Assembly (NCBI GenBank): GCA_934047225.1
Contig: OW203986.1
Location: forward strand, 26,477,221 to 26,541,220
Reading direction: 5' to 3'
Origin: Ypsolopha sequella
Lineage: Eukaryota; Arthropoda; Insecta; Lepidoptera; Ypsolophidae
DNA: 64,000 bases
The position numbers were made by a program, and so were the translations under genes. Each line of letters opens with the position of its first letter. Positions within the stretch are counted from its first letter, which is position 1. Below are positions 1 to 11,500 of the stretch, piece after piece. The notes beneath the pieces are model-generated. The model was not told the DNA's origin. It ran no database searches and saw only the letters and a list, made by a program, of their open reading frames with translations.

Positions 1-636
1 ATTCAAGCGAAAAGTGACCTTCCCATTGTGCTATTTCTGGCTTTCTGTGAACCGGTTTAGCTCAATTCAGTGTTTAAAGTGGGGTTTGTTCTAAATACAC
101 ATCGACCGGTAGCAAGCCTGTTTTCCGCCTGAATGAATAACAATTCAAGGTAATGCTTTCAGCTCGGTTAAATTATTTGAATCCTTTGTCTCTATTCGTA
201 ATTTTACGCATGTGTCACGTTTCTTTTATGTCGGTCTTCATGCATTTCCCTCTTTATCCACCCCCATTAATGCACATAAAATTCTGCACATGTTCGCAAA
301 CGGTGCTTTTAGCACGTTTAGTATGATTCAGCACTGAAGAAGTTCCCACGGATAAATGAAACTGAATTAAGCTTCGTAACCCAGTTTCGAGAAAGCCATT
401 GTGATGCGCGAATGCATTCGACCTGGATTTCATTGTTTACTAATTATTGACTGGCACCATAGACATTGATGGAAGAGAACATCAAAAGCTTAAATCTCCG
501 TAAACGGTTTTTGTCAACGCCACGTTATCGTGCGTATCACACGTCTTGTATCATGCGTGTTCAGAATCTTCCTAAATATAAATCGTGAAGTTTATTCAGC
601 GTAAACGACCGACAGAGGCGTAACGCATCAGGTACT
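1..636. other. Left flank, no gene seen
   Basis: I see no convincing exon or recognisable repeat here. The stretch is AT-rich with scattered stops in all frames. It lies upstream of a TATA-type promoter candidate and could be promoter-proximal sequence or an intron of a longer bun transcript that starts outside the window. Confidence 0.5.
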
Positions 637-678
637 TATAAAAAGCGTCGAGGTCACCCGCGAATGCGGTCCCACAGT
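637..678 (+). promoter_or_regulatory. Candidate distal promoter (TATA box)
   Basis: TATAAAAAG at 637-645 is a good TATA box. An initiator-like CACAGT lies at 673-678, slightly further downstream than the usual 30 bases. The region just downstream is GC-rich for this window and leads into a long open frame with a splice donor. Promoter function is inferred. Confidence 0.35.
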
Positions 679-768
679 GCGGATCCCGCACGCGTTACGC
701 GACGACGCCTCTCTCGATATCGATGTTAGATTATTTATTTACACATGCATCGGTGACGTCACATATCG

Positions 769-1046
769 ATGCACGCCAACAGGTCGACTCTTGGCAGAGA
801 CGGCTGTCTAATTGATCGAAGGTTGAGATTCATTAGTGTGCGTGTAACGGTGTTGTTCAGTCGTGTCCGTATGGTGCAGACTTTGATGGCCGAGCTGATG
901 CTGATCGGGAAGCGGCCCCCGGTCGGGCCGCATCCTGTTAGCCCGCCGCCGCCGCCACCGTCGCCGCCGTCGCCGCAGCAGCAGCAGTACTCCAGACGAG
1001 ACCTGAAGGCAAACCTTCATAGGCACATGAGCATAGTACTTGACAG
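769..1046 (+). CDS. bun: Candidate distal alternative first coding exon of bunched (TSC22 family)
   Basis: An open frame starts at ATG 769 (another in-frame ATG lies at 871). It encodes a low-complexity segment with a proline/serine run and a QQQQ tract, then a basic segment ending ...HRHMSIVLD. A possible donor CAG|GTATAA ends the exon at 1046 in phase 2, the phase required by the shared 52-nt TSC22 exon at 17677. Joined that way the isoform would be 180 residues. A TATA box lies about 130 bases upstream, and short upstream ORFs occur between it and ATG 769. Long TSC22 isoforms are known to have poorly conserved, low-complexity N-termini, which fits. The donor is weak and no homology is recognised, so this could be a chance frame or an exon of another gene. 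Confidence 0.35.
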
Positions 1047-1896
1047 GTATAATTGAAATTTAACGTTGGAATAATGAAAGGTTTTCTAATGTCTGCCTAA
1101 ACTTGTTTAAATTTCTTGCATGTTTAAAATATGCTATTAACCGTTGAATTGAAATAACAAGAATTCGCAAGGGACGGACGCACATCTCACTTCCAAAAAT
1201 ATACCTTCGTAATTAGGCTCTCTGTACAATGCGAAACATTTGACTCTAATGACTTCATGCACGATTACAATTTGATATATTTAATGAGTGGTTCCAAAAA
1301 TCAATGTCAAGGCTTGTAAATTATAATCTATTGGCACTTGGCAGTATTTTTTTGATGATTCCATCATCATCTAAGTGAGCTGCTATTACTGAGCAGATGC
1401 TTTAATGATCTTGGAAAAATATATTACAAAATTATAAACTTCAAACATAAAGGTAATTGCGGAACTTGCAAATTGGTATATTATGCTTTTTTGCAAATCT
1501 TTGTATTGTAGGTAATTGATGTTTATGATGTCAGTGGATGATGATGTTTCTGTTGTCAGTCATAAAAAGGTGCAATTTTTTTTATATCTCTTTCATAAGG
1601 TCCAAGATAAAGTCGTTTTTTAAACTTGACTCATAATTTATTTGAATTTTGTAGCAGAATTATGAAGTGAATGGTGAAAATAAAGCTATACAGATGATCA
1701 TCCAAAATTATAATTTTTCTTTTTATAGGTTTCTTATGTGGTATTGTCCGAGCTCTACAATTACATGTAAAGATTTCCCAAATAAAGATGACATTAAAGT
1801 AAAATATTTTAAAAACAATTATTCCTACCCGAAACCTCAGAATGAACGACGACGACCAGATTGAACTTTAAAAATATTGATATTCACAATGTTAAA

Positions 1897-2340
1897 AAAC
1901 CACTCAAGTGCGAGTCAGAATCGCGTACCTAGGGTTCCTTAATTTGACAGTTTTGAGAACAGAAAATTTAATTTGTCATTTTCTTTTCGTATATTTCTCA
2001 ACCGTTGTATTTTTCCTGTAACCTTTACGTCATGCTACCATGATTTTTTTCATATTTTTCGATCCATCTATTTTAGAGGTAAGGGGGGACATACATTATT
2101 TTATAGTTTTTCAAGGATATCTCGAAATAGATGCAAGTAAATATAGCGAAACCATATATTTTTACAATCAGCTCTTCGATAACTACAATTTGTATTTCGG
2201 CCGTTCGATACGCAATTACTTACATTTCCCTGCATCCAATAAAATCGCAAAGATAGGTCTAAACTATGATCTAAATATCACTTCATTTGAGTTGTATTGG
2301 GTTTTTGACGATACAACTTTGCCAAAATAAACGTCGTATA
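1897..2340 (+). repeat. Lepidopteran interspersed repeat, 'AGGGTTCCGTA' family
   Basis: It begins with a degenerate CAAGTGCGAGTCAGAATCGC followed by CCTAGGGTTCCTTAA, the terminus shared by copies at 61152 and 51336. About 140 bases further on, TTTTTTTCATATTTTTCG and the following 200 bases align with 61290-61440. The 96-residue open frame inside (2040-2330) derives from this repeat and is not a gene. The right boundary is uncertain. Confidence 0.6.
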
Positions 2341-3218
2341 AAATGAGATTCAAAACGGCCGTTACATTAAAAACCCATCCTTCTAATACCAAAATAATAA
2401 ATAAAAACACCTTAAAATTGCGAGATTTCTGATCAGTCTGCTTCAACTGAGCGGGATAGACAAGTATAAAATGAAGTCGTTGGAGTAGGGCCGATTTCTC
2501 CGAATACCCTCGCCTTAACCGTTGCCGCTAGCGAAAAAGACAGTTTTTGTAGTAATAAAACAATTAATAAGAGAAAAAGATGCGGTCATACGAAATCATG
2601 TGTGTCTAAGCTAAGCGAAAGATAAACTCTTCTTTCATTTCTTTCTTGCGTATGCGATTTCGTTGCATACCACATTCCAAACGAACGAAGGTAGATCAGC
2701 TGACCCTGAGCTGATAACTCAGACTCCCTTTTTGACCCCTTGCGATGCGAATTTTCCAAAACACTTTCTTAGTGTGCGTTTTCAATCCTCTGCTAAAACA
2801 CCCTCTAAATGTCAAGTCTCTACGTCGAGCGGTTTGGGCTGTACGTTGTCAGTCACAAAGCCTTTTATTTATATTGATGATGATGTCATGCATAAAGCCC
2901 ATACCACCTTGATTTTTTTGGGGTTATAGTAAAAGTTGCTATTGCTGATAAGACCCATCGATTGGCATAGGAATTATTAATTCATAAGCAATAAGTTTGG
3001 AAATTTTGGGCCAAACATCAAGGAAAGAGGTGCACCATCCTTTACATCTCTAACTTCTACGATTTATAAGTACATTGACTGTTGACGACCCCATGCTATA
3101 TTTCGAAAATAAATAAATTTACAATTACTGTAATACTACATTATAAAAATCTTAATAAATATGATTTTACCATTCTGACTCCTACGTTTTACAAGTACAG
3201 TAAACTACATCGCATTAT

Positions 3219-3424
3219 CATATTTTATACATAGTCTGTCGTAACAGATTCGATAGAGGCCCTACATAATCCGTTTTAAAATCTTTTATTGTTGCAATTT
3301 CCTTTATTAAAGCAATCGATTCGTCGATAATATTATTACCTTGTGCAAGCATAGCATTATCTTTACCATTATCTACATGTTCAGTTTGTTCATCGATTGC
3401 CTTGTCAGCTTTTATTTATTTACT
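3219..3424 (-). pseudogene. Unidentified coding-looking fragment
   Basis: The minus strand is open for about 63 codons with no start codon and reads as an ordinary protein: ...TEHVDNGKDNAMLAQGNN, then I/L/K-rich text ending LLRQTMYKI before TGA. The mix of acidic, basic and hydrophobic residues looks translated rather than random. It is preceded by an in-frame TAA. I do not recognise the family. It could be an exon, a transposon fragment or chance. Confidence 0.2.
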
Positions 3425-3599
3425 GATCGTGGTTATGTACATTAACAACAATATAAAGTAGAAATAGATATCAGCAAACCCTTGAAAATGTTTTTGCATT
3501 ACCTTTAACATATCATACTGATGAATCAAAAGCGTCAATAAATACGTAACGAAACTTTATATCTCATGACCACACTGCAATTAAATGTTTTGTAAACAG

Positions 3600-3779
3600 A
3601 ACTCACTTTTTTAACTGTGCGAGGAGGTACAGGTCAAGCTTTCGGTGATATTATGACTCTTCGGGAGTGTATACGATAGAACTCGTGCGCCAGGACTCCT
3701 GAAGGGTTCTGATGATGATGAGTCATAATCTTATCAAAAGCACCACCTGTGCCTCTTTACACAGTTAAAAAAGTAAGTT
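3600..3779. mobile_element. Hairpin MITE
   Basis: The arms AACTCACTTTTTTAACTGTG (3600) and CACAGTTAAAAAAGTAAGTT (ending 3779) are inverted repeats. The similarity continues inward through AGGTACAGGT/ACCTGTGCCT and into TTATGACTC/GAGTCATAA. A related partial copy lies at about 19245-19300. The length is about 180 bases with no coding capacity. Confidence 0.6.
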
Positions 3780-5049
3780 CTATCCGTAAGAAAACATTAA
3801 TGATTTCAACTCACTCTAATTTTAATCAAATGATTTTATTTACAATTGCCATTGTGAGGTAAGTTCCCATTTGTACCTGACTGAACTTTATATAACCGGT
3901 TCAAGTTAAGCAACTGCAATAGGTGTCAGTTTATTGGTTGAAGAAAACCGCTGTGAAGTGTGAACCGTAAAACATAAGACCTTATTAACTACTATATATA
4001 TTCTTCGCTCCGGATACACTTGGGTAAGGCTGCTTGGTATGTCAGTGGTTCCACTTTATTCCTGGCTACATGCTTATTAACTATTGCATACGCATGGCTT
4101 GTTTACATATGAGGACACAGTAATTTGTCGAACGATTCTATTCCGCGTTGGTTATTGTCGATACGAAGCCAACGTTTTGTGTTATTTTTGGTGATGTATA
4201 TCAGATCTTGTCGATGATGATTGACACTTGGCATTGATCCATTCGAAGTGTTGTCCATAGTGAAGATGACAGATGATAGAAACTCTAAATAAAAAGCCAC
4301 AGGTTGAGAACAGGAAAGTACAATTAACTCCGGTTTTGCTCAGCACTCTCACCTAATAATAAATATTTACCCTGTTACCTAATTAACATCAGGTTTAAAT
4401 ATATTATCGTTCTACTTTGACTGAAGAAAAACAACTTGAAAATAGTGTCCGTGGCAACCGTAAAACGTGATTAATTTCTTTGTGAAATATTTACTACTTG
4501 GTCAGTCTCAAAATAACCTCGATTCCAGAGCAGAACCGGCGACCTTGTGCCGATTTATAAATCTTACAATTTGCGACAGTAACATAGATATTTGTCAACT
4601 TGCAAAATGTCTTTGAGGCCATCGCTGCACATTGAGAATAACAATACACATATTTTAGAAGATTAATTATTGTTGTATTCCAAACCTCAGTTTAGGCTAA
4701 GGGCTTCTCTGTTGCGATTATTTATAATGTTTCGCACCTGGACCGATTCCAGAGGAATGTCGGAATGTGACTTTGCACCGAGCTAGCCACGCCTTATCCC
4801 GACGACACCGCGAAGATCATACAATCGGACACGAGCACCAATGACTCGTATCTATTATTCACCGCAAACATCGATATCTTCACTGACGTTCGGATTACGG
4901 CGTGCGCCAGGGTTGCTTTATAATGATGACCGCAGTCGTACGCTCCACGCCGCCCGCGCACGAGGCCGTCGCGAAGCCGTTTTACAGCGTCTAGGTCAAT
5001 AGACTTACGAGTTTTCGCGTGTAAACCTTATCGTGATCCCTTTATCGCA

Positions 5050-5239
5050 TTAAGCTTGTTTGGGTCGTATATCGATTCCACCGGCGGACACGGCACCGTC
5101 TTGATTTTCGTGCGGTGAGCACTAGCGGACGCGGGCGGTGTGTGGCGCGCTAGTCGGATGACATCAGTTAATCACCTCGTCCGCTGGAGTACGCGCTCAG
5201 TATCCGTGACGGGGCCGGGTCGAGCAGTCGAGGGCCACC
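5050..5239 (+). promoter_or_regulatory. GC-rich candidate promoter and 5' UTR of the 5240 exon
   Basis: The composition switches to GC-rich here, unlike the flanks. Initiator-like ATCAGTT (about 5163) and CTCAGTAT (about 5197) lie upstream of ATG 5240. No TATA box is seen at the expected spacing. Promoter function is inferred from composition and position. Confidence 0.35.
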
Positions 5240-5523
5240 ATGGAGGACGGTCGATGTGCGACATGTGAAGCCTTGGAGCGGCGGACTCTGACGAGTAAGC
5301 TGCTTCAGGTAGCCACGGCGCAGGCGCACATGAAGAGCTGTCCCCGCGCGGCCTCTCCGCCTGACCATGTCCACAACTCCGACCTGGCTTCGCGAGCACT
5401 GGCCGCAAAGCGACGGAAGTCCATCGCGAGTCTCAAGCTTAGTCTTCCTCAGGAGGCTCTACCCAGGCCGATGACTCCAGATCCCCCGCGATCACCTTTC
5501 GCCCGTAGAAACACGTGGTGCCC
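5240..5523 (+). CDS. bun: Probable alternative first coding exon of bunched (TSC22 family)
   Basis: ATG 5240 sits in a near-ideal context (GCCACCATGG). The 94 full codons begin MEDGRCATCEALERRTLTSK and are rich in Arg, Ser and Pro, with basophilic kinase-like motifs (KRRKS, ARRNT) and a proline-directed PMTPDPPRSP segment; no folded domain is recognised. The exon ends ...TGG TGC CC|GTAAGT, a strong donor in phase 2. Splicing to the 52-nt TSC22 exon at 17677 keeps the frame and predicts 182 residues; passing through a possible 138-nt cassette exon at 8795 would also keep frame. GC content is higher than the flanks, as for a promoter-linked exon. What is seen is the frame, Kozak context and donor; assignment to bun is inferred from strand, phase and the absence of another gene. 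Confidence 0.55.
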
Positions 5524-8500
5524 GTAAGTTTAACAACATTGTTCGCAGATGATTCACATGCTTACGCTCTTTAATTTGCAAGCAAAACTTGAATTCGCAC
5601 TACATCAAATAGACTGTAACGATTTTCCTAAAAACTAACTTCACTGCTACTATCACGAAATGACTGTTATCACATGACAATAATAAAATACTGTCTTATT
5701 CCATCCATACATACTTCAATATTCGTCATCATTTTATACAAAATACTGATTTCAGTCTTCCTGATTATGATAAGCTAATATGTACTAGTATTTAAATGAT
5801 ACTTCAATATTCGTTATCATTTTATACAATATATTGATTTCAGTCTTCCTGATATGATATGATATGATATATGATATATATATGATATGATAAGCTAATA
5901 AGTACTCGTATTTAAAGATTCATTCTGCGCGGGCAAGTTTGTCAAGTTTGTTATCTTTATTGTATCCAATTGGCCTTGAGAAAAGATTATTGGGGGATTA
6001 TTTATACGGGTATTATGTAATAGTTTTGAAAATTGTGATCTGTTTGTCCTTTTTATTTTATTGTTGTCAAAATGAATCAATATACCGTTCTTGTGCTTCT
6101 TAAATATGTACTATGAATATTGAAAAATACTTAGGTTACCTATTGTTTTTAGAACCAGCTCTACCTGCCTCATGTCAATAAGAAAACTAGTGTTAGTTTT
6201 AAAGTAAACTTTATTACAATGACATAGGCTCTAAAAGTGTATACTTAATTGGAGGATAGACCGTACGTACTTAACAAGGAAAAACATTTTGGCTTATAAT
6301 ACTTTATAATCCGGTTTAACTGCTTTGAGCATCATTTTTTTCCAGCTCGAATAAAAACATCTGTTCGATTTTAATCAAAACAACCTTGGAAATGCCTCTT
6401 AAATTCAAGGACCTATTGTTTAGAACAGACAGATATCTTAATGAAAAGACTTACGTCTATTGTGGCAATGAACAAGAAACCTTACACAGGAACTTACCAC
6501 TTTAAAAGCGCTCCCGGATATTCTTTTAATCTGAGACATGCCCTTCTGTTTGTGTCATAAATTTAAATTTTTCTCTTAATTTGAATTTATTTCTTTGTTG
6601 ACAAGTGTTGCCTATTGTTATGACGAATTTTCCGTAACTAAGAGTACAAGTCCTGTATTTTTCCTATTGCAACAATGATGATGATGTCATGTACCCACTG
6701 ATAGTTTAGCCAGACGTAATGAATAAACAGATGCTATTAATTATTTATGATCCTCGCAAGAGTCTTCGGATTTAATGGCACATAATGCCAACACTATTGG
6801 CATTATTAGCGACAAGTGATCGTAAAGATTTTAAACTTGCTATAAACATTCAGTTAACTTCATCATTTGTAGCAATTTAGTAATTGCCAACTAGTACATT
6901 GTCATAAAAAAGAGACTTGCCATTAAATCTGTTATCATATCACTAATGGCAAACTTTATAAGCTAATTGAAATTCCCACACCAGTATGGTTTTTCTCTTC
7001 CACTTGGACTGCTAGTTGCTACATTATTAGTAAAACTACTATTCCTCACTTGCCTCGTCAAATCCATTAAACCCGGTGTCGTGAATGTATTATAATGACA
7101 ATGACAGATCAGCGATAGAGAGCTGTGACCTTTACATAATTATATCGCGTAACCACAATGCGGCAAATTAACTTCAATAATTTTTATATAGTGCTGCAAC
7201 TCATATTGAGAAACTAATTTGTTATGGACATTAAACTGACAAATAGAAATTGTTATTATAGTCAAATTTGATGCTTTTAAGTTGTTTTCATAAAACAGTT
7301 AAACGATTCTATTGAGTTTTTTGCTTCTTTGGATTTTTTTTAGTTTTACTTCTTTAAAAGAATCTAAAGCTACAAACTTCAGAGTAACCCTAACATTTTA
7401 AACCACTTGCTGATGCCACCGTAATAACGAATGGTGATAGAACACGGATTGCTCTTTGTTCGTCTTTACTGTAAGATTACTCTTGTTTAGGTAATTCTAT
7501 GCAAATACAGAGTGTATAATGGAAGTTCTTCATTATATTCAGTAAAAGATGTGCTTTCATTATATGCCGGCATTCAAACCAAGAACTTTTGTCCCTTTTG
7601 ATATTTGGACCTTATTATGTGATCCGATAAAAGCACTAAGTTATGTAAAGAGTAGGTATACACGACAAATCTTTGGCATATTTAGGTAGAAGTATTGCCT
7701 AAAATTAAGCACGTGGTACTAAATATTATATCGTTGCACATAATCTAGACACAACAAATGAAATCATTTCATAGCAATGTTAGTATTTTGTAACATAAAC
7801 AATTCACATTTTGCAAAATAGTAAATTGAAAATTCCACTATTGCGGTTGAGTTTGGTAAATCTTGTAAAGTTTCTTTTTGAACTCTGGCCAAGTGATTTT
7901 TGTCTGCAAGTTTACATGTTTTCAAATACGAAGATCTTGGCGCTTCGTGTATTTTATTTTGCACTTTAGGGTCAGTCAACAGCTATTTCCAATTCAGTGT
8001 TTGCACCAAGCTTTCGATCTTGAAAGCAAAGTTGCAGACAGCCTGTTTGACGTCGGAAAACATTTGTTTTTACATCAAATAAGAGCAGTAGCGTTTCTAG
8101 TCGCATGCAACAATACGCGGAAGTATCTAGGTAACGATAGCAATTGTTTGATGACTCTCGTCTAGCCAGCTCGTTTATACGACAATGTTGAGTGAGACTG
8201 TCTTGTTAACTGACTCTCTCATGCGTTACTCTAGCGATGTCAACTGTAGTTTCATTTATATCTGTCTCTACCATATTAACTTCCAAACCATACTTGCCTT
8301 TATTTGGAAGTGTTTCATTATCTTTTTGGGCCGTCATTGTACTGGAATGCGGTTTACAAGCCTCCATTTAATTATAAAATCCTTTGAGTTAATTGCGTTT
8401 ATGAGATATCAAAAGCAACATCGAAAATATATATATAGCCTTGACTTATGCAGTTGATGATTGTATCATTCCAAAGAATAGTTTTAGCCTTTAAAACTGG

Positions 8501-8794
8501 AGGTGCGGCTGATCGAGATCCATTCTCGTTTTAAAAACGGCTGGTGTGTGTAGAAGTGTTGTTTCGGTGCTTCGAGGCGCCATCGTGGGTACCGTAGCGT
8601 GCGCGCGCCGCCGTTCAAGCTCCGCGGCTTGCCTCCCCCCTCTCCCACCTCAACCGGCCAGTCCGCTGCAACGCCTCGATCCGGGCGCCCGCGTGCCAAC
8701 ACGACCAATTTTTTTCCTTTTTTTTATACATACCTTCTCCGCGCTCAAAATTGGACACGCACAACCTCAAAACGGCGCCTTTTAAACCTTTACA
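5524..8794. other. Intron or inter-promoter region, no gene
   Basis: AT-rich sequence with a tandem duplication near 5708-5918. Several open frames of 60-95 codons near 7760-8460 have no family match and no splice context, and I treat them as chance. GC-rich sequence at 8540-8710 precedes the next exon. Confidence 0.5.
5708..5918. repeat. Imperfect tandem duplication with ATGATAT expansion
   Basis: ACTTCAATATTCGTCATCAT... (5708) through TAAGCTAATATGTACTAGTA is repeated from 5801 as ACTTCAATATTCGTTATCAT... through TAAGCTAATAAGTACTCGTA. The second unit is longer because of an expanded GATAT/ATGATATA stretch at 5850-5890. Confidence 0.75.
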
Positions 8795-8811
8795 GGGGAC
8801 TTTCAAGTCCC
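8795..8811. promoter_or_regulatory. Palindromic kappa-B-like motif
   Basis: GGGGACTTTC at 8795-8804 fits the Rel/NF-kappaB consensus GGGRNNYYYY. The enclosing GGGACTTTCAAGTCCC (8796-8811) is nearly a perfect palindrome. It sits 21-37 bases upstream of ATG 8832. A match of this kind can occur by chance, and the same bases may be exonic. Confidence 0.25.
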
Positions 8812-8932
8812 GAAAAGTGCATCCCGAAGCCATGCAGACAAAGCTTCTCAGTACAAACTACGCTTCCATCATGAACAAACAAGATCTTCTGAGAGAGGTA
8901 GTCGTCAAGTACATCGACTACTTCTATCCTGT
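8795..8932 (+). CDS. bun: Alternative first or cassette coding exon of bunched
   Basis: ATG 8832 opens 33 codons plus two bases (MQTKLLSTNYASIMNKQDLL..., ending ...YIDYFYP) before the strong donor GT|GTGAGT at 8932, phase 2. Joined to the 52-nt exon at 17677 this gives a 121-residue protein whose junction reads YFYPV-ASGTSAVAIDNK. This resembles the layout of short TSC22D isoforms, which have a small unique N-terminus before the TSC box. Upstream, CTTTACAG|G at 8787-8795 could act as an acceptor. An exon 8795-8932 would be 138 nt, phase 2 in and phase 2 out, so it could equally be an in-frame cassette after the 5240 exon. The upstream GC-rich block (8540-8710) favours a local promoter. Either reading is inference. 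Confidence 0.6.
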
Positions 8933-9913
8933 GTGAGTACCACCATTTTCTTTACTCTCTGTCGTCGGCCTCACGTTCGAGATCCGGCTCGCAGTCGTCG
9001 ACCTTAGCTGACGGACGCCGCATTGCAGCTACGGTTTTTGTTTCAGCTTGTCGGCAATTCCATATAGTCATCGGTTGTGAAGGTTCACACGATGTGAGGC
9101 TAATTGCTGAGCCGGTAAGTCGGTGAAGGTCTCTCAACGTGGCCGGCACTGCAGTGAGACACTGGGCGGCTCGACTACTATTGGCTGACGTCAGCGCCCC
9201 TAGCGTACCTAACTCTCTATCGTCAGACTGCTTTATCGATCCACTGCACTCTGAAGTTTTTTTCTTATTGTGTCAGACAAAGGCTTTATCGAGAGCTAGA
9301 TATAGAGTTTTTTACTCCGATTCCACATAGGGGATGACGTCAACATTAAGCTATTCTACTTGGCGTATGCGATTTTCGAAACTAAAATAATGAGTTGTGC
9401 CGAGAATTGCATTACGTCGATAAAAAATTTAAACCGAAATAAAGTGATTGTTTGCAGTCTGCTGAATACTTAGATGCTGCTGACTTATTGATCAGCTTAA
9501 CTTAACCATCGTTTGGTTTGCCTTATTTTGATTTTCTTTACATTAAACTATCCTTATTATTAATGTAGTACATGAAAATTTCTGGAACCTTAATTGAATT
9601 TAAAAAGCACTTGTTATAAGTATCATACACACCGAGTCATTAATCCTAAAATGGCGTTGTGAAATCCCAGGGAAAACATGTAGCGTGACCATATCGCGTG
9701 CTACATACTGTCTCGAATGTCACTATTTATTTTATGCTCCCTTGTGTCAAGTTGTGTCCCACTGCTAGCATCAGCTTTTTATGAATTTCCACATTATTGT
9801 TCCTACTTGTTTCCTGTTTAACGATTGCCACGTGGATTGAATCATAGCTCAGTTTTATTGGTATACGCGACCAGACTTTATGACCATTTCGTCCATTCGC
9901 ATTATGTAAAAAG

Positions 9914-10308
9914 TTTTTCAATGCATGTGCTCGTAAAGGCCCACTTTTTATGCATCAAAACCGTTCAGAAAGTCGATTATTTTGCCCTAAGGCTTTATTA
10001 TTATTATTTTTTTTAATTTGTTTGCAATGGTTGGCTAACCTGCAGCCTTTCCTGTGTACCATAGATGTTATAATTTTTTTTCCACTGTTTAACGACTCTG
10101 GATACAATCCTTTTGAGCCAATCATAATTTAAAGTTCACAAGATTATATTTGTTTTCATTTCCTCACACTATGCATTGAAAAACGTAGTATGATACACGG
10201 GCGTAAAAGCAATAAATTACTCGGTTACGTTTAAAACACTCGCTACGCTCGTGTTTTAAATCGTCCTCGTGATTTATTCCTTTGCGCCCTTATAGCATAA
10301 ACTACTAT
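9914..10308 (+). repeat. 390-bp interspersed repeat, copy 1
   Basis: It matches 18834-19223 almost throughout: both start TTTTTCAATGCATGTGCTCG and run through ACACTCGCTACGCTCGTGTT to CATAAACTACTA. The last 100 bases form an internal hairpin, with GGGCGTAAAAGCAATAAATTAC folding on GATTTATTCCTTTGCGCCC. It has no coding capacity, so it is a non-autonomous element. Confidence 0.8.
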
Positions 10309-10338
10309 TATATTTCCCCTCATTTAAATAAGACTGTA

Positions 10339-10681
10339 TAGTACATTTCAAATACCATGGCCCGATTCCACTTAAGACGGTCATTAGGTGTTAACAATAG
10401 GATTAGTGATAACAAAAGATACCTGGCCAGACCCTTTTGCGGTGTGGTATTTTACACGCAACCTAATGATCTTGATCGTTTAATTTAGTAATCTTTATGA
10501 ATGTAATCATACGTATTTTTATTTTCAAGTACCAACATTTCTTAGTCACGCTTTAGTTGCATGCAGATTGCACCGACGCGTGCCAATTTGAAGTGCTCCA
10601 AATTAGATAACAAAAGGCAAACATTTGAGCTCCATTGTTAAGTTTCAAGTGGAATCGGGCCATGGTATTTGAAATGTACTA
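10339..10681. mobile_element. MITE with 35-bp terminal inverted repeats and TA target site
   Basis: TAGTACATTTCAAATACCAT... at the left end is the inverse of the right end near 10645-10681. About 35 bases match perfectly, including CATGGCCCGATTCCACTT. TA flanks both ends, as for Tc1/mariner-type insertions. The length is 343 bp, non-coding. Confidence 0.8.
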
Positions 10682-11130
10682 TACCAATATTATACTAACT
10701 CTTCTTTACAGCTATTTTGCAGCTCGTGAAATTGGAACTTTATTTTCAAATTGATAACATTGTGCCATTCTACGACCCAATCGAAATGTACAAGCTAGTG
10801 CGAATGGATTATGAAATAACGCCGCGAGATGTAACGGTTGTTACAACTGGTGGCGCCAGTGACGTGTCGACATAACTCAGCCGAGACACCTAGCTCTGTA
10901 GGGCTATTTTAAGTTCTTGGTACTTTGAGATAAAGTCTGTATTTGATTACAATGAGTCTGGAAATTACGTGGTCATAGATGTAGTGTGCCTGTCGATTTC
11001 CCCTCGACGACCTTGCACGCCGCTCGCTCGCTGATAAGATTAATAACAATACTGCTGCTACTGTAGGTTCAAACGATTTATTACCAAGCATTCTGGCACC
11101 CACGATGTTCGTGCGTGCAGACTTAGTCAA

Positions 11131-11500
11131 TACTTATTTCGCGACCAATACTGAGGATTCTAACAGGTGGTAGAGCTGATGCCGGGCTCGACTTTGGAGG
11201 TACCACCATCTTACTTGGAGACCCCCTCGAAGTAATTCGGGGGAGAGTAAGAGGACAGCTCACAGGCAAAAAACCAGGAGGCCCACCATACCTAGGACCG
11301 ATGGATGGCGGTAAATTCATCCCTAATAGACTGGAACAGACTGGTGACGGGCAGTGGCGTCACAGGTGCGGGGGTTCCGGCACCGCGCTCACCAACCCGC
11401 CTGCCCAGCGTGTGTGAGTATGGGCAATTCTTCCAGGATGACCGCCGGGAGTGGCAAAGTTCTGGAAAGGTTTACGTCCAGCATTGGACGAACTAGGCTG
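11131..11500 (+). repeat. Open stretch with LINE-type 3' tail
   Basis: One + frame stays open from about 11163 to 11427 (reads ...LLGDPLEVIRGRVRGQLTGK...) without a plausible start. Close behind lies TACGTCCAGCATTGGACGAACTAGGCTGATGG, the tail found on many lepidopteran non-LTR elements and again at 55031-55070 in this window. It is probably a retroelement fragment; the open stretch itself is not recognised. Confidence 0.4.

Larger units (their letters stand above)
1047..5050. other. Gap between candidate first exons; repeats only
   Basis: No exon is recognised. It holds a lepidopteran repeat copy (1897-2340), a hairpin MITE (3600-3779) and a short coding-looking minus-strand stretch (3219-3424), each listed separately. 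The remainder is AT-rich single-copy-looking sequence; from about 4920 the GC content rises toward the next candidate first exon. Confidence 0.5.

Noticed and set aside
8546..8874. Overlapping frames on both strands in the GC-rich block
   Set aside because: High GC removes stops in all frames here; the only frame with start, donor and correct phase is that of 8832-8932.
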